A stretch of 5,180 nucleotides of DNA from Dehalococcoidia bacterium (GTDB taxonomy: Bacteria > Chloroflexota > Dehalococcoidia > JACVQG01 > JAHKAY01). The stretch is from contig JASLQE010000196.1 of assembly GCA_030744635.1 (NCBI GenBank), forward strand, positions 1-5,180. The letters are read 5' to 3'. Position 1 is the stretch's first letter; the number at the start of each line of letters is the position of its first letter. The notes under the pieces were generated by a model. The model did no database searches. It saw only the letters and a program-made list of their open reading frames with translations, and was not told the origin of the DNA. Positions 3,488-5,180 of the stretch are shown here, one piece after another. A program made the translations under genes and the position numbers.

Positions 3488-5180
3488 GTGGATAGTACTG
3501 CTTTTTTACGCCATCTGCGCTCCCTGCCCTTATACCATAACCAGGTAGCTCACCAGCAGGATATCCCGGCCAGGGTAGCCCGTCCCGGCGTCCTGGAGAG
3601 GCCACTGCCCCCCCAGGTGGAAGACCGGCTGCGGGACCTGCACCTCCTTCCCCTGTACACCCACCAGACCCAGGCCCTCAACACCCTGCGCGGGGGCGAG
3701 CATGTGATGGTATCCACCCCCAGTGCCAGCGGCAAGAGCCTGGTATATAACCTGGCCGCAATAGAGACCTTGGTTACGGAGAGGGGCAGCACCGCCCTCT
3801 ATCTTTTTCCCACCAAGGCCCTGACGCAGGACCAGTGGCGCGGCCTGCGGGAGTTGGCTGTTCCCCACTTCCTGGACGAGCAAGAAGCCGGGGCATATGA
3901 CGGTGATACCCCCACCTCGGAGAGGAGCCAAATCCGCCGCCGGGCACGGGTAGTGTTCACCAATCCGGACATGCTCCACATGGGTATTCTGCCCAACCAC
4001 GCCGGTTGGGCACGCTTCCTGCGCCGGCTACGGCTGGTAGTGGTGGATGAGGCCCACACCTACAGGGGTGCCTTCGGCTCCCATGTAGCCCTGGTGCTGC
4101 GCCGCTTACGCCGCCTGTGCGCCGCCTACGGCGCACACCCCCGGTTCGTGCTGTGCTCGGCTACACTGTCTAACCCAGATGAGCTGGCCCACAAGCTGGT
4201 TGGGATGCCCTGCCCGGTGGTGACTGAAGACGGCTCCCCCAGCGGCGGCAAGGACTTCGTATTGTGGAACCCGCCACGGCTTCCCGGCGGCAGGGTAGGC
4301 CGCCGCAGCGCCAATATCGAAGCCGCCACCATCCTCACCGAGCTGCTACGGCACGGGGTGCGCACACTGACCTTTGCCCGCACCCGCAAGCTTACGGAGC
4401 TGATTTACCTGTACTGCCGGGATGCCTTGCGGGGCCAGGGGTATAATGACCTGTCCCAACGGCTGCGGCCCTACCGGGCGGGATACCTGCCGGAAGTGCG
4501 GCGGGAGATAGAGTCCCAGCTTTTTCAGGGCGAGCTACTAGGTGTGGTGGCCACCACCGCCCTGGAGCTGGGCATAGACATAGGCACACTGGATGCCACC
4601 GTCCTCACCGGCTACCCGGGCAGTATCGCCAGCACCTACCAGCAGGCGGGCAGAAGCGGCCGCAGCGGGGAGCGCGCCCTGAGCTTCCTGGTGGGCCTGG
4701 ACGACCCCCTGGACCAGTACTTCATGCACCATCCGGAAGCCCTCTTCGGCAAACCGGTGGAGAACGCCCTGCTGAATCCGGCCAACCCCCATATCCTGCG
4801 ACCTCACCTGCTGTGTGCGGCCTATGAGCTTCCGTTGGCCGAGGAGGAGCGGGAGCTCTTCGGGCATGAGATAACACCACTCATACAGGAGCAGGAGAAA
4901 GCCGGGCTGCTACGCCATCAAAGGGGGCGGTGGTACCCCTCGGCAACCCTTACCTACCCGGCCCAAGGGGTTAACCTGCGGTCTACCTCGGAGCGGGCAT
5001 ACTCGGTGGTGGACACCTCCCAGGGGCGTCTGCTGGAGACCGTGGAGGCGGCGGTAGCCTTCCTCCAGGTACATCCGGGGGCCATCTACCTCCACCAGGG
5101 GGAGAGCTACATGGCCACCGACCTGGATGTGTCCGGCAGGGTGGCCTATGTCCAGCCGACTGATGTTAACTATTACACTC
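3488..5180 (+). CDS. DEAH-box superfamily 2 helicase, MrfA/YprA/Hrq1-like (partial, 3' end outside window)
   Basis: An ATP-dependent helicase of the group including Bacillus MrfA (YprA), implicated in mitomycin C damage repair, and the related Hrq1 helicases. 564 codons are visible, open at the right edge. Motifs: Q-like LYTHQTQA (56-63), Walker A TPSASGKS (77-84), Ia FPTKAL (107-112), Ib TNPDML (158-163), II DEAH (187-190) followed by TYRGAFGSH, III SAT (224-226), IV near TLTFARTR (293-300), V ATTALELGIDIG (355-366), VI QQAGRSGRSG (385-394). DDPLDQYFMHHPEALFG (405-421) and NPANPHILRPHLLCAAYELP (430-449) are hallmarks of this subgroup. Relatives run to about 750-850 residues, ending in a DUF1998-type region with a Cys cluster, not visible here. 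Start: GTG at 3488 is the first standard start codon after an in-frame stop at 3458-3460 and yields the family N-terminus; it has no clear SD and is 2 bp after the DUF503 stop, suggesting translational coupling. All ATPase motifs are intact. Confidence 0.93.
   Translation, partial: MDSTAFLRHLRSLPLYHNQVAHQQDIPARVARPGVLERPLPPQVEDRLRDLHLLPLYTHQTQALNTLRGGEHVMVSTPSASGKSLVYNLAAIETLVTERGSTALYLFPTKALTQDQWRGLRELAVPHFLDEQEAGAYDGDTPTSERSQIRRRARVVFTNPDMLHMGILPNHAGWARFLRRLRLVVVDEAHTYRGAFGSHVALVLRRLRRLCAAYGAHPRFVLCSATLSNPDELAHKLVGMPCPVVTEDGSPSGGKDFVLWNPPRLPGGRVGRRSANIEAATILTELLRHGVRTLTFARTRKLTELIYLYCRDALRGQGYNDLSQRLRPYRAGYLPEVRREIESQLFQGELLGVVATTALELGIDIGTLDATVLTGYPGSIASTYQQAGRSGRSGERALSFLVGLDDPLDQYFMHHPEALFGKPVENALLNPANPHILRPHLLCAAYELPLAEEERELFGHEITPLIQEQEKAGLLRHQRGRWYPSATLTYPAQGVNLRSTSERAYSVVDTSQGRLLETVEAAVAFLQVHPGAIYLHQGESYMATDLDVSGRVAYVQPTDVNYYT
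4116..4137. repeat. perfect 9-bp GC-rich inverted repeat within the helicase gene
   Basis: TGTGCGCCG (4116-4124) and CGGCGCACA (4129-4137) are exact reverse complements around a CCTA loop. The left part also repeats 20 bp upstream: positions 4098-4110 and 4118-4130 share 12 of 13 bases, so the right arm could pair partly with either copy. It encodes the CAAYGAH stretch between motifs II and III. No T-run follows, so it is not an intrinsic terminator. Confidence 0.55.

Noticed and set aside
3057..3605. Minus-strand open frame of 182 codons across the intergenic region and DUF503 gene
   Set aside because: It overlaps a convincing DUF503 protein and the start of the helicase on the other strand, and covers the promoter region; no family resemblance.
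3530..4059. Several minus-strand open frames opposite the helicase N-terminal region
   Set aside because: They are shadows of the helicase coding sequence, which carries Walker A, Ia, Ib and DEAH motifs in the plus strand.
4116..4145. Helicase-internal hairpin as an intrinsic terminator
   Set aside because: The stem is followed by C-rich sequence with no T-run on either strand, and the reading frame continues through it to the window edge.

Overview
The window is a GC-rich bacterial chromosome segment carrying two divergent gene sets on either side of a 157-bp AT-rich intergenic region (3035-3191). It looks like ordinary housekeeping DNA. I see no mobile element, CRISPR array, tRNA or rRNA. 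The lineage cannot be fixed from the sequence alone. High GC, frequent ATA isoleucine codons, compact gene junctions and an rpsO-pnp-dapB order would suit a Chloroflexota (Dehalococcoidia-like) or other deep Gram-positive-like bacterium; this is a low-confidence inference.

Left side, minus strand, transcribed right to left: rpsO (ribosomal protein uS15, GTG start, 3034 to 2771), pnp (polynucleotide phosphorylase, 2757 to 601) and dapB (4-hydroxy-tetrahydrodipicolinate reductase, from 600 and cut by the left window edge after 200 residues). The genes are almost fused: 13 bp lie between rpsO and pnp, and the pnp stop codon touches the dapB start (TAAATG), so the dapB ribosome binding site is formed by the last pnp codons. 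The set links ribosome assembly, RNA decay and lysine/diaminopimelate synthesis in one probable transcript.

Right side, plus strand: a small DUF503 (YlxP-like) protein (3192-3485), then after 2 bp a superfamily 2 DEAH-box helicase of the MrfA/YprA/Hrq1 type, starting with GTG at 3488 and still open at the right edge. All helicase motifs are visible; the C-terminal DUF1998-type region expected for the family lies outside the window.

The intergenic region holds four perfect TATAAT hexamers within about 105 bp, three reading toward rpsO and one toward the DUF503 gene, so several overlapping divergent promoters are likely. The most notable protein-level oddity is the PNPase S1 domain: the aromatic and histidine positions of the canonical RNA-binding surface are replaced by Ile, Met and Pro, and the protein ends in an Arg/Pro-rich tail. 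I found no convincing new biological system; the DUF503-helicase pairing and the PNPase S1 changes are the best leads.
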